64,000 nt of DNA from CPC320 sp002684375 (GTDB taxonomy: Bacteria > Pseudomonadota > Alphaproteobacteria > Rhodobacterales > Rhodobacteraceae), in the NCBI GenBank assembly GCA_965662545.1, contig CBFIHZ010000001.1, positions 186,001 through 250,000 on the forward strand, read 5' to 3'. Made by a program: the position numbers and the translations under genes. Shown one piece after another: positions 44,562 to 54,495 of the stretch; position 1 is the first letter of the stretch; the number at the start of each line of letters is the position of its first letter. Below the pieces are notes generated by a model. That model had not been told where the DNA came from and made no database searches. It saw only the letters and a program-made list of their open reading frames with translations.

Positions 44562-45983
44562 ATGCCTTTATGTCCTGCTGATGCGGCATTCAGCCAAACA
44601 CTGCGCTCTGCCTTGCCCGAGCGATTGTTCAAATCGACTGAGGCCCGTTATCTTGAAGAACCGCGCGGGCGCTATGCGGGTAAGTCGGGTGTGCTCGTTC
44701 TGCCGGAAAATACTGAGCAAGTGGCGCAGGTTCTGCGGATAGCAAATGCCGCGCAGGTTGGGGTCGTGCCCTATGGGGGTGGTACCGGTCTTGTTGGTGG
44801 GCAGATTGCGCCGGAGGGTCCAGCCCCGGTGATCTTGTCGTTGGAGCGTATGACGGCGATCCGGGCGGTTTACCCGACGGAGAATGTACTGGTTGCAGAA
44901 GCGGGATGTATTCTGGCCAACGTTCAGGCCGCGGCCGAGGCCGAAGACCTCTTGTTTCCGCTTTCGCTTGCCTCAGAGGGGTCGGCGCGGATCGGGGGGA
45001 ATCTGGCCACCAATGCAGGTGGTTTGAATGTTTTGCGGTACGGCAATGCACGGGATCTGTGTCTTGGGCTTGAGGCGGTGTTGCCCGATGGCGAGATTTG
45101 GCACGGGTTGTCGCGTCTTCGAAAAGACAACACCGGGTATGATTTTAGAAATCTGCTGATCGGGGCAGAGGGCACTTTGGGGGTTATTACAGCCGCTGCA
45201 TTAAAACTGGCGCCGCGCCCGGCGCACAGTGGCACGGCGCTTATGGTGGTGCCCGATCCTCAGTCGGCCCTGTCGTTATTGAGCATGGCGCGGGCACATC
45301 TGGCCGAGGGGATCAGTGCATTTGAGCTTATCCACCGGCAGGGCCTGCAATTTTTGCGCGAAAAGCTGCCCGACCTGCGACAGCCTTTTGTCGAAAGCCC
45401 TGAGTGGATGGTACTGATAGACGTCGGCTTGAGCCGGGGGCAGGATCCGGCGAATGCCTTGATGCGTCTGTTTGAGCAAGCCCAGACCACTGGCTTGGTT
45501 TTAGACGGGGTCATCGCACATTCAGAGAGCCAGCGCAGTGATTTCTGGGCGGTGCGGGAGCGCATTCCCGAGGCCAATCGCCTAATTGGTGCGGTGTCAA
45601 ATCACGATATTTCTCTGCCGCTATCCGCGGTGCCCGAGTTTATTCGCCGTGGCCCCGAAGTGATAGCGAAAATAGGTGCGTTTCGGATCAATTGCTTTGG
45701 GCATCTGGGCGATGGCAACATGCATTACAATGTTTATCCGGCTCCGGGTCGTAATCGTGCAGACCATTTGGAGGAACGTGACGATATCAAGCGGGCGGTG
45801 CATGACCTGGTGCACGAGATGCAGGGCTCAGTCAGTGCCGAACATGGTATTGGGCGCTTGAAAGTTGACGATCTTGAGCGCTATGCCAACCCGGTCAAGC
45901 TGCGTGCAATGCGGGCGATTAAAGCGGCCCTCGATCCTAATGGTATTATGAACCCCGGTGCGATTTTGAGGCAAATGGGTTAA
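44562..45983 (+). CDS. FAD-binding oxidase, D-2-hydroxyglutarate dehydrogenase type
   Basis: 473 aa, VAO/PCMH flavin fold. The FAD site includes VVPYGGGTGLVGGQI (about 65-80) and GGNLATNAGGLNVLRYG. The C-terminal cap has FGHLGDGNMHYNV and EHGIGRLK, with the His and Glu residues that bind the substrate carboxylate and metal. This pattern matches D-2-hydroxyglutarate or D-lactate dehydrogenases of the GlcD/Dld2 group; which of the two cannot be settled from sequence alone. It follows the acetyltransferase after 69 bases. Confidence 0.9.
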   Translation: MPLCPADAAFSQTLRSALPERLFKSTEARYLEEPRGRYAGKSGVLVLPENTEQVAQVLRIANAAQVGVVPYGGGTGLVGGQIAPEGPAPVILSLERMTAIRAVYPTENVLVAEAGCILANVQAAAEAEDLLFPLSLASEGSARIGGNLATNAGGLNVLRYGNARDLCLGLEAVLPDGEIWHGLSRLRKDNTGYDFRNLLIGAEGTLGVITAAALKLAPRPAHSGTALMVVPDPQSALSLLSMARAHLAEGISAFELIHRQGLQFLREKLPDLRQPFVESPEWMVLIDVGLSRGQDPANALMRLFEQAQTTGLVLDGVIAHSESQRSDFWAVRERIPEANRLIGAVSNHDISLPLSAVPEFIRRGPEVIAKIGAFRINCFGHLGDGNMHYNVYPAPGRNRADHLEERDDIKRAVHDLVHEMQGSVSAEHGIGRLKVDDLERYANPVKLRAMRAIKAALDPNGIMNPGAILRQMG

Positions 45984-46152
45984 ATAAAGGCTCCGGAATT
46001 GGCTTGAAAATTGCAGTAAACACCTCATCTTCTTGCCACAGCACCCTCAAATGAGCCATTGTTGGCATGGCAAATTATGAATCTTCCGGGAGGTAACTTT
46101 GCTGCGATGAAACGGTTGCCGGGATGGAGCGTAGCTTGAGAGCAATGGCCAT

Positions 46153-48318
46153 ATGAGTGTCACTAAGTTTTCAGAAAATATAGCCACGTCAGAGCTTGAG
46201 AGACGGATCCATGCGAGCAGGGTCAAGCTGAGTTGGATCTTGATGAAGTGTCTGGTGGTCTGGGCGTCTTTATCAGCCCTAACCCTCTTTGTTTTGGATG
46301 CGCCCCGAGGCGGATCGATTATGGCGGTTTTGGCCGTTCTTTGGGGTGGCTGTGTGCTGCTATTCCAACGCGGGCATCACAGCGTTGCGCGCTTGGTAAG
46401 TCTGTTTAGCCTGTCATCGGTGCTTTTGATTGCTACCGTATTCAATCATCCAGAATTGACTCTTTACAATCTCTTGGTACCGGTTTCGGGTCTGCCTTTT
46501 GCAGCATTATCATGGCGCAATGAACGCGATTGGGTCATCTTCTTTGTCTTTTTCCCGTTTTGTCTCTGGGTCGCTTCGGTTGTTTTCGGTCTTGCGGGCG
46601 GGTCCCAAGTTCTGTTTGGCATAAGTCCATTAGACCCTTGGTTAAGTGTTGACCATACCAATGTGTGCCTAGTGGTGATTTTTGCCGCAGTGGTGATCGT
46701 AGAAATGTTTCACTTTAATTATCTGCTGAATGTGAGAGAGGATAAACTCTATGCGGCGCGCCTGAATGCAGAGAAATCGTCACAGGCCAAAAGTAACTTT
46801 CTAGCCAATATGAGCCATGAAATCAGGACGCCGATGAATGGATTGATTGGCATGGTTGAAGTGTTGGAAAATCTGCATCCCAGCGAAGAACAGGCGCGCG
46901 TCATTCATACAATTCGAGGTTCTGCTTTTTCTCTGTTGCGCATTATTGGCGATATTTTAGACGCCCGCCAAATCGAGGCCGGTGAGTTGGATATACAGTA
47001 TTCTAAAAGCGAACTCAGGCCGCTGATAGAAGGCGCAGTGGTGTCATTGCAAAATTTGGCTGATAGCAGTGAGGTGAAGCTGCGCCTCGGTATTGACCCC
47101 CACTTGCCAGACTGGATACTGACAGATGCCGGTCGCGTGCGGCAGATTATTTTGAACCTCTTGGGAAATGCAATAAAGTTTTCTGCCAAGAGTTTGACCA
47201 ATGCTGACTCAGAAGTGCGGCTTCTGGCAGAGCGTCTTGATGAAAATACCATGCGACTGACGATTAAAGATACTGGTATCGGGATGTCAGAGACAGTTAA
47301 AAATAACCTGTTCAGCCCCTTTACTCAGGGCGAGGCGTCAAAGACGCGGCGTGTTGATGGTACCGGCTTGGGTTTGGTGATCACGCAAAGCCTCGTGCGC
47401 CGAATGGACGGTCGCATAGAGGTGAACAGCACTGCAGGCAAGGGAACGGAAGTTGTGCTTGATCTGCCCGTTTCAGTGGAGGAAGGTCCCAGCACGCTCC
47501 CTGATATTTCTGGATCAAAAGTGGTTTGGCTTCTTGAACGCGGGCTGCCCTTCCCGCATTGGTTCGAAACTTTTTTTGCGCGCTGCAACGCCGAACTGAA
47601 AGTTTTGAAAACTGATAGAAACCTCGTCGGTGTCGATCCCGCCTCGCTTGGCGCAACGGTCTTTATTCTAGAAACCTATGATCCTGAGATCGTTGATAAA
47701 TGGTGCGCGGTTTTGAAACAGAAATGCCCGAACGTGAAAATTATCCTGCTCTGTGCCCAGCGGGTAAATCGGATTGGTCAGTTGAGTGCAGAGATGTCGC
47801 GGATTCAAGCCTTTCCTATATTGGTGTCTGAATTGCAGCGCGCGGTTGCAGTTGCCGGCGGTTGGGTACAACCGGCTGAAACCACAAAAAACAGCGCGTT
47901 ACAAAAGATAGAAACCTCACCTGAAAGCAAAGATCAGCGGTCAGAAATGTTAATTTTGGTTGTCGAAGACAATGAAATCAACCGGCTGGTTTTACTCAAA
48001 CAGCTTGAGACATTAGGCTATCCGACGCTTGTCGCCCAAAATGGTGAAGAGGGTTTGGAAAAATGGCGGGGCGGGTCTTTTGATTTGATCCTGTCGGATT
48101 GCCACATGCCTGTTATGGATGGTTTTGAAATGACACGGATGTTGCGCCAGCTTGAAGCAAAGCATCACCGCGCGAGGACGCCTATTGTTGCGATAACGGC
48201 AAATGCGCTGCAGGGCGAGGCTGATCGCTGCTATGCAAGCGGCATGGATGCTTTCTTGGTCAAACCGCTTGAGATTAAATCATTAGAGGAAAAAGTACTA
48301 GAATTCTTGCCTGCCTGA
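46153..48318 (+). CDS. Hybrid sensor histidine kinase with C-terminal receiver
   Basis: 721 aa. The N-terminal 195 residues hold about six membrane helices and no recognisable periplasmic sensor, so it may sense membrane or intracellular state. The dimerisation domain has H222 in NMSHEIRTPMNG. The ATPase has N and G boxes: LNLLGNAIKFS, DTGIGM and GTGLGLVI. A degenerate receiver-like segment (about 455-570) is followed by a true receiver (about 598-720) with phospho-acceptor D649 (SDCHMPVMDG), VEDNEINR and the Lys in FLVKPLE. No phosphotransfer domain or separate output regulator is encoded beside it, so the target is elsewhere. Confidence 0.93.
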   Translation: MSVTKFSENIATSELERRIHASRVKLSWILMKCLVVWASLSALTLFVLDAPRGGSIMAVLAVLWGGCVLLFQRGHHSVARLVSLFSLSSVLLIATVFNHPELTLYNLLVPVSGLPFAALSWRNERDWVIFFVFFPFCLWVASVVFGLAGGSQVLFGISPLDPWLSVDHTNVCLVVIFAAVVIVEMFHFNYLLNVREDKLYAARLNAEKSSQAKSNFLANMSHEIRTPMNGLIGMVEVLENLHPSEEQARVIHTIRGSAFSLLRIIGDILDARQIEAGELDIQYSKSELRPLIEGAVVSLQNLADSSEVKLRLGIDPHLPDWILTDAGRVRQIILNLLGNAIKFSAKSLTNADSEVRLLAERLDENTMRLTIKDTGIGMSETVKNNLFSPFTQGEASKTRRVDGTGLGLVITQSLVRRMDGRIEVNSTAGKGTEVVLDLPVSVEEGPSTLPDISGSKVVWLLERGLPFPHWFETFFARCNAELKVLKTDRNLVGVDPASLGATVFILETYDPEIVDKWCAVLKQKCPNVKIILLCAQRVNRIGQLSAEMSRIQAFPILVSELQRAVAVAGGWVQPAETTKNSALQKIETSPESKDQRSEMLILVVEDNEINRLVLLKQLETLGYPTLVAQNGEEGLEKWRGGSFDLILSDCHMPVMDGFEMTRMLRQLEAKHHRARTPIVAITANALQGEADRCYASGMDAFLVKPLEIKSLEEKVLEFLPA

Positions 48319-48413
48319 CATTGTGCGGCCTGCGGAAAGGCCCAAGTGTCTGTTCTGTGAACTTGTGGGTTAAAGTCACTTCCGAACATCACGCTGGCAT
48401 CGCGCAACGCGGC

Positions 48414-48944
48414 TTAGAGCCCATCAAAGGCGCATATGGCGTGAAGGTCCATTCCCATTGCTTCCAACTTGGGGCGACCACCAAGATCGGGTAATTCGAC
48501 AATAAAGGCGCAACTGACGATCTCAGCGCCAAGGCGTTCCAGCAATGTGATGCCCGCCGCTGCGGTGCCTCCGGTTGCCAACAGATCATCAACCAACAGG
48601 ATCCTCTCGCCAGCTTGCACGGCGTCGTCATGCAGTTCGACAATCGCCTCGCCATATTCAAGCGTATAAGCCTGACGAATAGTGGTCCCTGGTAATTTCC
48701 CCTTTTTGCGGATTGGCACAAAACCTGCGGATAATTGATGGGCGATTGCGCCACCAAGGATAAAACCCCGCGCCTCTAGCCCCACAACGGTATCAATTTT
48801 TTGCCCGACATAAGGTTCCAGCATTTGGTCAATGGCAAGGCGGAGCCCACGGGGATCTGCAAACAGGGTAGTGACATCGCGAAACAGTATACCTTTGTGG
48901 GGAAAATCCGGAATTGTGCGGATATAGTCTTTGACGGTTTTCAT
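48414..48944 (-). CDS. apt: Adenine phosphoribosyltransferase
   Basis: 176 aa. Salvages adenine to AMP using PRPP. The PRPP-binding motif ILLVDDLLATGGTA is near residues 115-128, the adenine pocket near VVGLEARGFILGG, and the flexible loop is KLPGTTIRQAYTLEYG. Alone on the minus strand between the kinase and the LysE gene. Confidence 0.96.
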   Translation of the reverse strand: MKTVKDYIRTIPDFPHKGILFRDVTTLFADPRGLRLAIDQMLEPYVGQKIDTVVGLEARGFILGGAIAHQLSAGFVPIRKKGKLPGTTIRQAYTLEYGEAIVELHDDAVQAGERILLVDDLLATGGTAAAGITLLERLGAEIVSCAFIVELPDLGGRPKLEAMGMDLHAICAFDGL

Positions 48945-49067
48945 CTGATCAGGACCTTAACGGGCTGGATTGGAGCGCTTGTTTCTAAGACGCCGACGTG
49001 GTCTGTGCAACGGGTGAGAAGCTATTATCGTAAGAAATTGTGTCGCGCCTGACATCTGCGGTTCGGT

Positions 49068-49691
49068 TTACGGCTCCAGCTTGGCGGTCACAGCCCCCAT
49101 CGTGATCAAGACGCTGCCGGCCAGTCCCGCCACCCACCTTTTGATACATGGCCGGTTTAGATGGGCCTGAAGGTGGTTTGCTGCATATCCATAGGCCAGT
49201 GCATTCAATGCCCCAAAGCTTACAAATGTCGCTAGCATCACGAGAGATTGGATCATAATAGATCGTGCGGGGTCGATAAACTGAGGCAGAAAAGCCGCGA
49301 AAAATCCAATTGATTTTGGATTTAAAACGGTGACCCAAAATAACTTGTAAAAAATGCTGCGCCGTGAGGATAGCGTATCTGAACTGGGTGCATTAAAATC
49401 TGATCTGACCGCCGTGCGCAGCATGTTTATACCGAGCCAGATCAAATAGAGGGCCCCAAGCCATTTAAATGCAGTGAATGCGAGCGCTGAGGCTGCCAGC
49501 AGAGCGCCAAGGCCGATGAGTGCAAGGCTCATAGAGATCAGATCGCCACAGGCAACGGCCGCGACAGCAGCCCAGATCACCCGGCGACCGCCGGTGAGTG
49601 TATGCGACAGGATTGTCAGAATGGTTGGTCCGGGCAGGATGAGGATCAGCATTGATGCCGCCGCAAAAGAGAGCCAATTGTTAAAATCCAT
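49068..49691 (-). CDS. LysE/RhtB-family exporter
   Basis: A 207-aa inner-membrane protein with six hydrophobic helices. The family motif ILPGPTILTILSHTL (usually PGP-x-x-x-x) is near residues 18-32, and the middle has the usual GALYLIWLGI and WVTVLNPKSIGFF (LNPK). It exports amino acids or homoserine lactones; the substrate is not shown. The LysE part begins at MDFNNWLSF (ATG 49691), but the same frame continues upstream for 96 codons without a stop; see the next entry. Confidence 0.9.
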   Translation of the reverse strand: MDFNNWLSFAAASMLILILPGPTILTILSHTLTGGRRVIWAAVAAVACGDLISMSLALIGLGALLAASALAFTAFKWLGALYLIWLGINMLRTAVRSDFNAPSSDTLSSRRSIFYKLFWVTVLNPKSIGFFAAFLPQFIDPARSIMIQSLVMLATFVSFGALNALAYGYAANHLQAHLNRPCIKRWVAGLAGSVLITMGAVTAKLEP

Positions 49692-49979
49692 TCTCAAAAC
49701 TCTTTGGTAAAATGGCGCCATGAAAAATATCGCGCAGACAGTGAATGCGGAACCTGTTGAGAGCAGGTCGTACCTTGCTGCCAACTGTACCCCCCCTGTA
49801 AATAAAAACCAGACGAAAGTGATGCTGAGGATTGGGTCCGTTGGTTGGTTTTTCTTCTCATGCCAGAGGGTATAATTTTTCCGGCTATTGAAGACGCAGA
49901 CCTCGTCAGGTGCGCAAACATGGACAATTTCGTCTTGGCCATCTGGTAAGAGTAGTGACAGGTATTTTGGAACAGGCAT
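49692..49979 (-). other. In-frame 96-codon extension upstream of the LysE gene
   Basis: From ATG 49979 the frame runs without a stop into LysE. It encodes a soluble start (MPVPKYLSLLLPDGQDE), a basic YTLWHEKKNQ stretch and two hydrophobic helices (ILSITFVWFLFTGGVQLAA and TVCAIFFMAPFYQRV). No strong ribosome binding site precedes ATG 49979, and only a weak GAG precedes ATG 49691. It could be a genuine fusion or an unrelated membrane protein read through without a stop. The sequence TTCCAAAAT occurs twice near ATG 49979. Confidence 0.45.
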
Positions 49980-50255
49980 TTTGGAACGGTGCTTTTGTGA
50001 AAAGCCTCTGAATCATCGAGATCATTAACCTCAGATTAATTGTTATCACTAAGGATCGGCCCAATGAAGAGGCGTCATTGCCAGATTGAAAGCGGCTGCT
50101 GACAATTATGCTTCAGGGCACAATTAGGGAAAAACCATCAATAGAGAGCTGTCTTGAGAGATGATTTTTCTGCACTGCAACATTGAGCTTTCGCTTTTGG
50201 GGAAACTGGGTTAGAAGCGCCGTGAAACCAAATCCCCCAACTTTCAGGATCCCGT
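49980..50255. other. Intergenic region before the SulP gene
   Basis: 276 bases between divergent genes. It should contain promoters for both directions. I can see no clear operator or RNA structure; the last 60 bases before ATG 50256 are less A/T-rich. Confidence 0.35.
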
Positions 50256-51887
50256 ATGAAACCCGCCATCTTTGGCTTATTTGCCAATTCTATAGCTTTT
50301 CCCGACTTGCGCTGGACGTCTGATGAGGGTCTGAGCTTGGGCCGTATCCGCATCGAACTACTGTCAGGCTTGACGGTGGCTCTGGCCTTGGTACCCGAGG
50401 CGGTTGCTTTTGCATTTGTGGCGGGCGTGCATCCGCTTGTGGGGCTTTACGCAGCATTTCTTGTTGGGCTTGTGACGGCGCTTATCGGTGGGCGGCCCGG
50501 CATGATTTCCGGCGCGACCGGAGCTTTGGCGGTGGTCATGGTGGCCTTGGTCGCACAGCACGGGGTCGAATATCTTTTTGCCACTGTGGTACTGATGGGG
50601 GCGCTGCAGTTGTTCGCCGGTGTGATGCAATGGGGACGGTTTATTCGGTTGGTGCCGCATCCGGTGATGCTGGGCTTTGTAAATGGGTTGGCCATTGTGA
50701 TCTTTTTGGCGCAGATGACCCAGTTTAAAGTGTCTGGGTCGGGCGAAACGGCCGGTCATGGTGCGGCTGGTGACACTTGGTTAAGTGGTGAGCCGCTGTA
50801 TCTGATGCTGGGGCTAGTGGTATTAACCATGGGTATTATCTGGCTGATGCCGCGGGTGACCAAGGTGATACCCGCGCCGTTGGCAGGTATTGGAATTGTC
50901 GCCGCCGTGGTGATAGGTTTTGGGCTTGATGTGCCGCGTGTTGGCGATCTGGCCTCGATTGAAGGCGGGCTGCCGCTGTTTCATATCCCCTTGGTTCCAC
51001 TCACCTTGGATACTCTGGAAATAATCCTGCCCTATGCGGTCATTCTGGCCGCGATTGGGTTGATAGAAAGTCTGCTAACCCTCAATCTGGTCGGCGAAAT
51101 GACCGGTAAGCGAGGCGGTGCGTCACAGGAATGCATCGCCCAAGGGCTGGCCAATACGCTCACCGGTTTTTTTGGCGGTATGGGGGGCTGTGCGATGATC
51201 GGTCAATCGATGATCAACGTCAAATCTGGCGGGCGTACCCGGATTGCCGGTATTTCGGCAGCCCTGTTCCTGCTGTTGTTTATCTTGGTGGGATCGTCGG
51301 TGATCGAGCAAATTCCGCTCGCCGCTTTGGTGGGGGTGATGTTCATGGTGGTTATTGGGACATTTGCTTGGAATTCGTTGCGGATTCTGCGTCGGGTGCC
51401 GATGACCGACGCCTTTGTGATCATTTTGGTCACGGTGGTTACGGTCTATTCTGACCTTGCAGTTGCGGTCGTGGTTGGGGTGATCGTCTCGGCGCTGGCC
51501 TATGCCTGGAATAATGCACGGCGGATTCACGCCAAGATCTCGCAAAATTCCGAAGGCGCGAAAGTTTATCAGATTCAGGGTCCGTTGTTTTTTGGGTCTG
51601 CTGACGGTTTTGCTGAATTATTTGAGCTTAGCGAAGACCCCGAGCAGGTGATTGTGGATTTTGCGGACAGCAGAGTAGTGGATCAATCAGCTCTGCAGGC
51701 AATCGAGGCGGTCGCGGCAAAGTATCAAGCCGCAGGCAAGCGCATCCAATTGGTGCACCTAAGTCGGGATTGCCATGCACTTTTAAGCAAAGCCGGGCAT
51801 CTTATGGTCGATAGCGATGATGATCCGGATTACGGTTTGGTGGTGAATTACTCGGTCCGGATCGGCATTTTGGGCGAAGGCCACTAA
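50256..51887 (+). CDS. SulP/SLC26-family anion transporter with STAS domain
   Basis: 543 aa: about 12-14 membrane helices (residues 25-425) with the SulP signature LVPEAVAFAFVAGVHPLVGLY and the later PHPVMLGFVNGLAI, followed by a cytoplasmic STAS domain (about 435-540; VIVDFADSRVVDQSALQAI). Bacterial members carry sulfate, bicarbonate, C4-dicarboxylates or other anions. No neighbour settles the substrate. The ORF follows the standard SulP length. Confidence 0.93.
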   Translation: MKPAIFGLFANSIAFPDLRWTSDEGLSLGRIRIELLSGLTVALALVPEAVAFAFVAGVHPLVGLYAAFLVGLVTALIGGRPGMISGATGALAVVMVALVAQHGVEYLFATVVLMGALQLFAGVMQWGRFIRLVPHPVMLGFVNGLAIVIFLAQMTQFKVSGSGETAGHGAAGDTWLSGEPLYLMLGLVVLTMGIIWLMPRVTKVIPAPLAGIGIVAAVVIGFGLDVPRVGDLASIEGGLPLFHIPLVPLTLDTLEIILPYAVILAAIGLIESLLTLNLVGEMTGKRGGASQECIAQGLANTLTGFFGGMGGCAMIGQSMINVKSGGRTRIAGISAALFLLLFILVGSSVIEQIPLAALVGVMFMVVIGTFAWNSLRILRRVPMTDAFVIILVTVVTVYSDLAVAVVVGVIVSALAYAWNNARRIHAKISQNSEGAKVYQIQGPLFFGSADGFAELFELSEDPEQVIVDFADSRVVDQSALQAIEAVAAKYQAAGKRIQLVHLSRDCHALLSKAGHLMVDSDDDPDYGLVVNYSVRIGILGEGH

Positions 51888-51915
51888 ACGGCCGATGCCG
51901 TTGAGAGCCCCAGGG

Positions 51916-52521
51916 TCAATCGTCTGGGCGCGACAGTGAGAATAGATCAGTAACACGGGTGTAATCGCGGTATCCAAGCCGTGCGAGCGGTTGGAAACGT
52001 GTGATATCAAACAGCCCGTCGATGAGACAATCATCGCGCATATGAATGCCGGTCACTTCGCCGAACACGGCGAAATTTGCGGCCCCGGGTAACTGTAAAA
52101 TCTGGGTCAGTTTGCATTCCAAAGCAGCAGGTGTGCCCGAAACACGGGCGCAGTCGATCGTTTCACAGGGGATTTTTTCCAAGTCTGCTTTAGCAAATTC
52201 ATCAATGTTCTTATCCACTGTGGCCGAGCTGGCATTCATCGCATCGCGCATCGCATATTCAACGATATTGACGCAAAAAACGCCGGTTTCGCGAATGTTG
52301 CTTACGCTGTCCTTCGTTCCGTCGCGATCGGGCTTTTGCCCGGTGGAGGAAAACATCACCTGAGGGGGGACATAGGCCACTGCGTTGAAAAACGAATAGG
52401 GGGCTAGATTGTCATTGCTCTCGGCACCGCGTGATGAAATCCAGCCGATTGGGCGGGGGGTGACGATCGCATTGAACGGGTTGTGTGGCAGACCGTGTCC
52501 GTTTTGTGGTTTGTAAAACAT
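51916..52521 (-). CDS. Flavin reductase-like (FMN-binding split barrel) protein
   Basis: 201 aa, flavin reductase-like domain (DIM6/NTAB family). Starts MFYKPQNGHG with family features NAIVTPRPIGWISSRG (nucleotide-binding strand) and VMFSSTGQKP. A GVFCVNIVEYA strand follows. It may reduce FMN with NAD(P)H or hold FMN itself. AGGAG lies 11-7 bases before ATG 52521; an earlier in-frame start at 52548 would add nine residues. Convergent with the SulP gene. Confidence 0.88.
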   Translation of the reverse strand: MFYKPQNGHGLPHNPFNAIVTPRPIGWISSRGAESNDNLAPYSFFNAVAYVPPQVMFSSTGQKPDRDGTKDSVSNIRETGVFCVNIVEYAMRDAMNASSATVDKNIDEFAKADLEKIPCETIDCARVSGTPAALECKLTQILQLPGAANFAVFGEVTGIHMRDDCLIDGLFDITRFQPLARLGYRDYTRVTDLFSLSRPDD

Positions 52522-52599
52522 TGTTATGTCTCCTGTTTGCCCTCTCAATAGGAGCGTGCTAGGCCGGTTGCCAGCGATAAATGTTGAGGCGCACAGCTG

Positions 52600-53091
52600 G
52601 TGTATCAGTTCAAACAGGAACAGCAGTCAGATTGGTGGGAGGTCGAGGCGCTTTATGATCTGTGCTTCGCGCCGGGCCGTGAGGCGCTGTCCTCATATCG
52701 TCTGCGCGATCAGGTTGCCCCGGTGGTGGACCTGTCGATGGTCGCGCGCGACCCCGATGGTATTCTGGGGGGGGCGATCCGCTATTGGCCGATCATTGTG
52801 GGATGTCATAACGCGCTGCTTTTGGGGCCGGTTGCGGTGCATCCGACCCGGCAGGGCGAAGGGTTGGGTGGTGCGTTGATTCGTGACAGTCTGGTGCTGG
52901 CGGCCCGTCAGGGGTGGCGGCGGGCTCTGCTGGTCGGGGATGCGCCTTATTACCGGCGTTATGGCTTTGAAAAACTCAATGATGTAGTGATGCCCCCCCC
53001 CACCAACCCCGACAGGGTTCTGGGATTGTCAATTATACCGGATGCGTGGTTGGGGGTTTGCGGTCCGGTGCAATCGGCGCGCGATCGTTGA
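52600..53091 (+). CDS. GNAT-family N-acetyltransferase
   Basis: 163-aa single GNAT domain. The acetyl-CoA loop is GPVAVHPTRQGEGLGGALIRD (about 85-105), with the preceding strand NALLLGPVAV, and a final YYRRYGFEKL that is typical of YhbS-like acetyltransferases. GTG 52600 is the apparent start; no classical Shine-Dalgarno precedes it. It is divergent from the flavin reductase gene. Substrate unknown. Confidence 0.88.
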   Translation: MYQFKQEQQSDWWEVEALYDLCFAPGREALSSYRLRDQVAPVVDLSMVARDPDGILGGAIRYWPIIVGCHNALLLGPVAVHPTRQGEGLGGALIRDSLVLAARQGWRRALLVGDAPYYRRYGFEKLNDVVMPPPTNPDRVLGLSIIPDAWLGVCGPVQSARDR

Positions 53092-53228
53092 ATTTGTATC
53101 TGGTCTGTTCGCGGCTTTTAAATTTTGGCATCTTACGTGTGCCGTGAAAGACATTGATCAAACGGCCGCTGGCTTATACTTTGAGACAAGAGTAAAATTT
53201 TCATGAGTTATCAAAGCAAGGGGCTATT

Positions 53229-54311
53229 ATGACCACAAGTGCAAACATCCGTTCAACAGAAGGTTTGGGTCGGACATATGATTCTGTGCTGGATACGGTC
53301 GGAAACACTCCGTGTATCCGTATTAATAATCTGGGCCCGAAAGGTGTCAGAATTTATGTTAAGGCCGAGTTCTTCAATCCTGCGGGATCGGTGAAAGACC
53401 GGCTTGCGCTTAATATCATTGAAGCGGCTGAACGTGATGGCCTCTTGAAACCTGGCCAAACAGTCGTCGAGGCGACCAGCGGCAATACCGGTATAGGTCT
53501 GGCGATGGTCTGTGCACAAAAGGGATATCCGCTGGTGGTGACGATGGCAGATAGTTTTTCCATTGAACGCCGCAAGTTGATGCGAATGCTGGGCGCCAAA
53601 GTGGTGTTGACGCCAAGGGCCTCGAAGGGGCTGGGGATGTACCAAAAGGCAGTCGAATTGGCGAAGGCCAACGGCTGGTTCCTCGCTCGGCAATTTGAGA
53701 CCAGCGCCAACGCGGATATTCACGAGACGACCACAGGTCCAGAGATAATCGCCGATTTTGCTGGTGACAGACTTGATTATTTTGTGACAGGCTATGGCAC
53801 AGGTGGCACCGTGACGGGGGTCGCAAGGGTGTTGCGCCAAAGCCGGCCAGAGACCAAAATCATCCTGACAGAGCCGGCAAATGCCGCGCTGATCGAAAGC
53901 GGCATAGGTCAGCCACGCGGTGAGGGCGGGGCCCCTGCAAGCAGTCATCCGGCGTTTGAGCCGCATCCGATTCAAGGCTGGACACCCGATTTCATTCCTC
54001 TGGTGCTGCAGGAGACACTGGACGAAAAAAATTATGACGAATTGATCCCAGTCTCTGGCGGTGAAGGTCTGGAATGGGCGCATAAACTGGCGCGTAAAGA
54101 AGGCATCATGACAGGTATATCGGGGGGCTCTTCCTTCGCGGTCGCAATGAAGGTGGCGGCCAAGGCCGCGCCGGGATCAGTTATTCTTTGCATGATGCCC
54201 GATACTGGCGAGCGCTATATGACAACGCCTTTGTTCGATGCTATCGCCGAAGATATGGACGCCGAAGAAAGTGCTTTGTCTCGGTCAACCCCAGGCTTTC
54301 AGTTGGGTTGA
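53229..54311 (+). CDS. cysK: Cysteine synthase A (PLP-dependent beta-synthase)
   Basis: 360 aa, fold-type II PLP enzyme. The PLP lysine is K56 in NPAGSVKDRLA; the substrate loop TSGNTGIGLA and the phosphate-binding GTGGTVTG are present. It converts O-acetylserine and sulfide to cysteine. It is about 40 residues longer than typical CysK (about 320), mainly through an N-terminal tail and an insertion around QPRGEGGAPASSHPAFEPHP. A cystathionine beta-synthase-like activity cannot be excluded, but there is no heme or CBS domain. Confidence 0.88.
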   Translation: MTTSANIRSTEGLGRTYDSVLDTVGNTPCIRINNLGPKGVRIYVKAEFFNPAGSVKDRLALNIIEAAERDGLLKPGQTVVEATSGNTGIGLAMVCAQKGYPLVVTMADSFSIERRKLMRMLGAKVVLTPRASKGLGMYQKAVELAKANGWFLARQFETSANADIHETTTGPEIIADFAGDRLDYFVTGYGTGGTVTGVARVLRQSRPETKIILTEPANAALIESGIGQPRGEGGAPASSHPAFEPHPIQGWTPDFIPLVLQETLDEKNYDELIPVSGGEGLEWAHKLARKEGIMTGISGGSSFAVAMKVAAKAAPGSVILCMMPDTGERYMTTPLFDAIAEDMDAEESALSRSTPGFQLG

Positions 54312-54495
54312 TCTCGCTGTGCGAAGCATTTTAGGTGCTGCTCGGGCGGTTTGGTTGTGCAACTGGCGTGGATTTGTACGGCGTTTGAGACGCTTTGGTG
54401 AGGTTCCTATTGATATAAGTTGCTTGAATAATACGTCTTGGCGCAGTAGGCAAAAAACCTGCCGAACCTAAACTGAAAGATCGGGTCTAGCTGCT

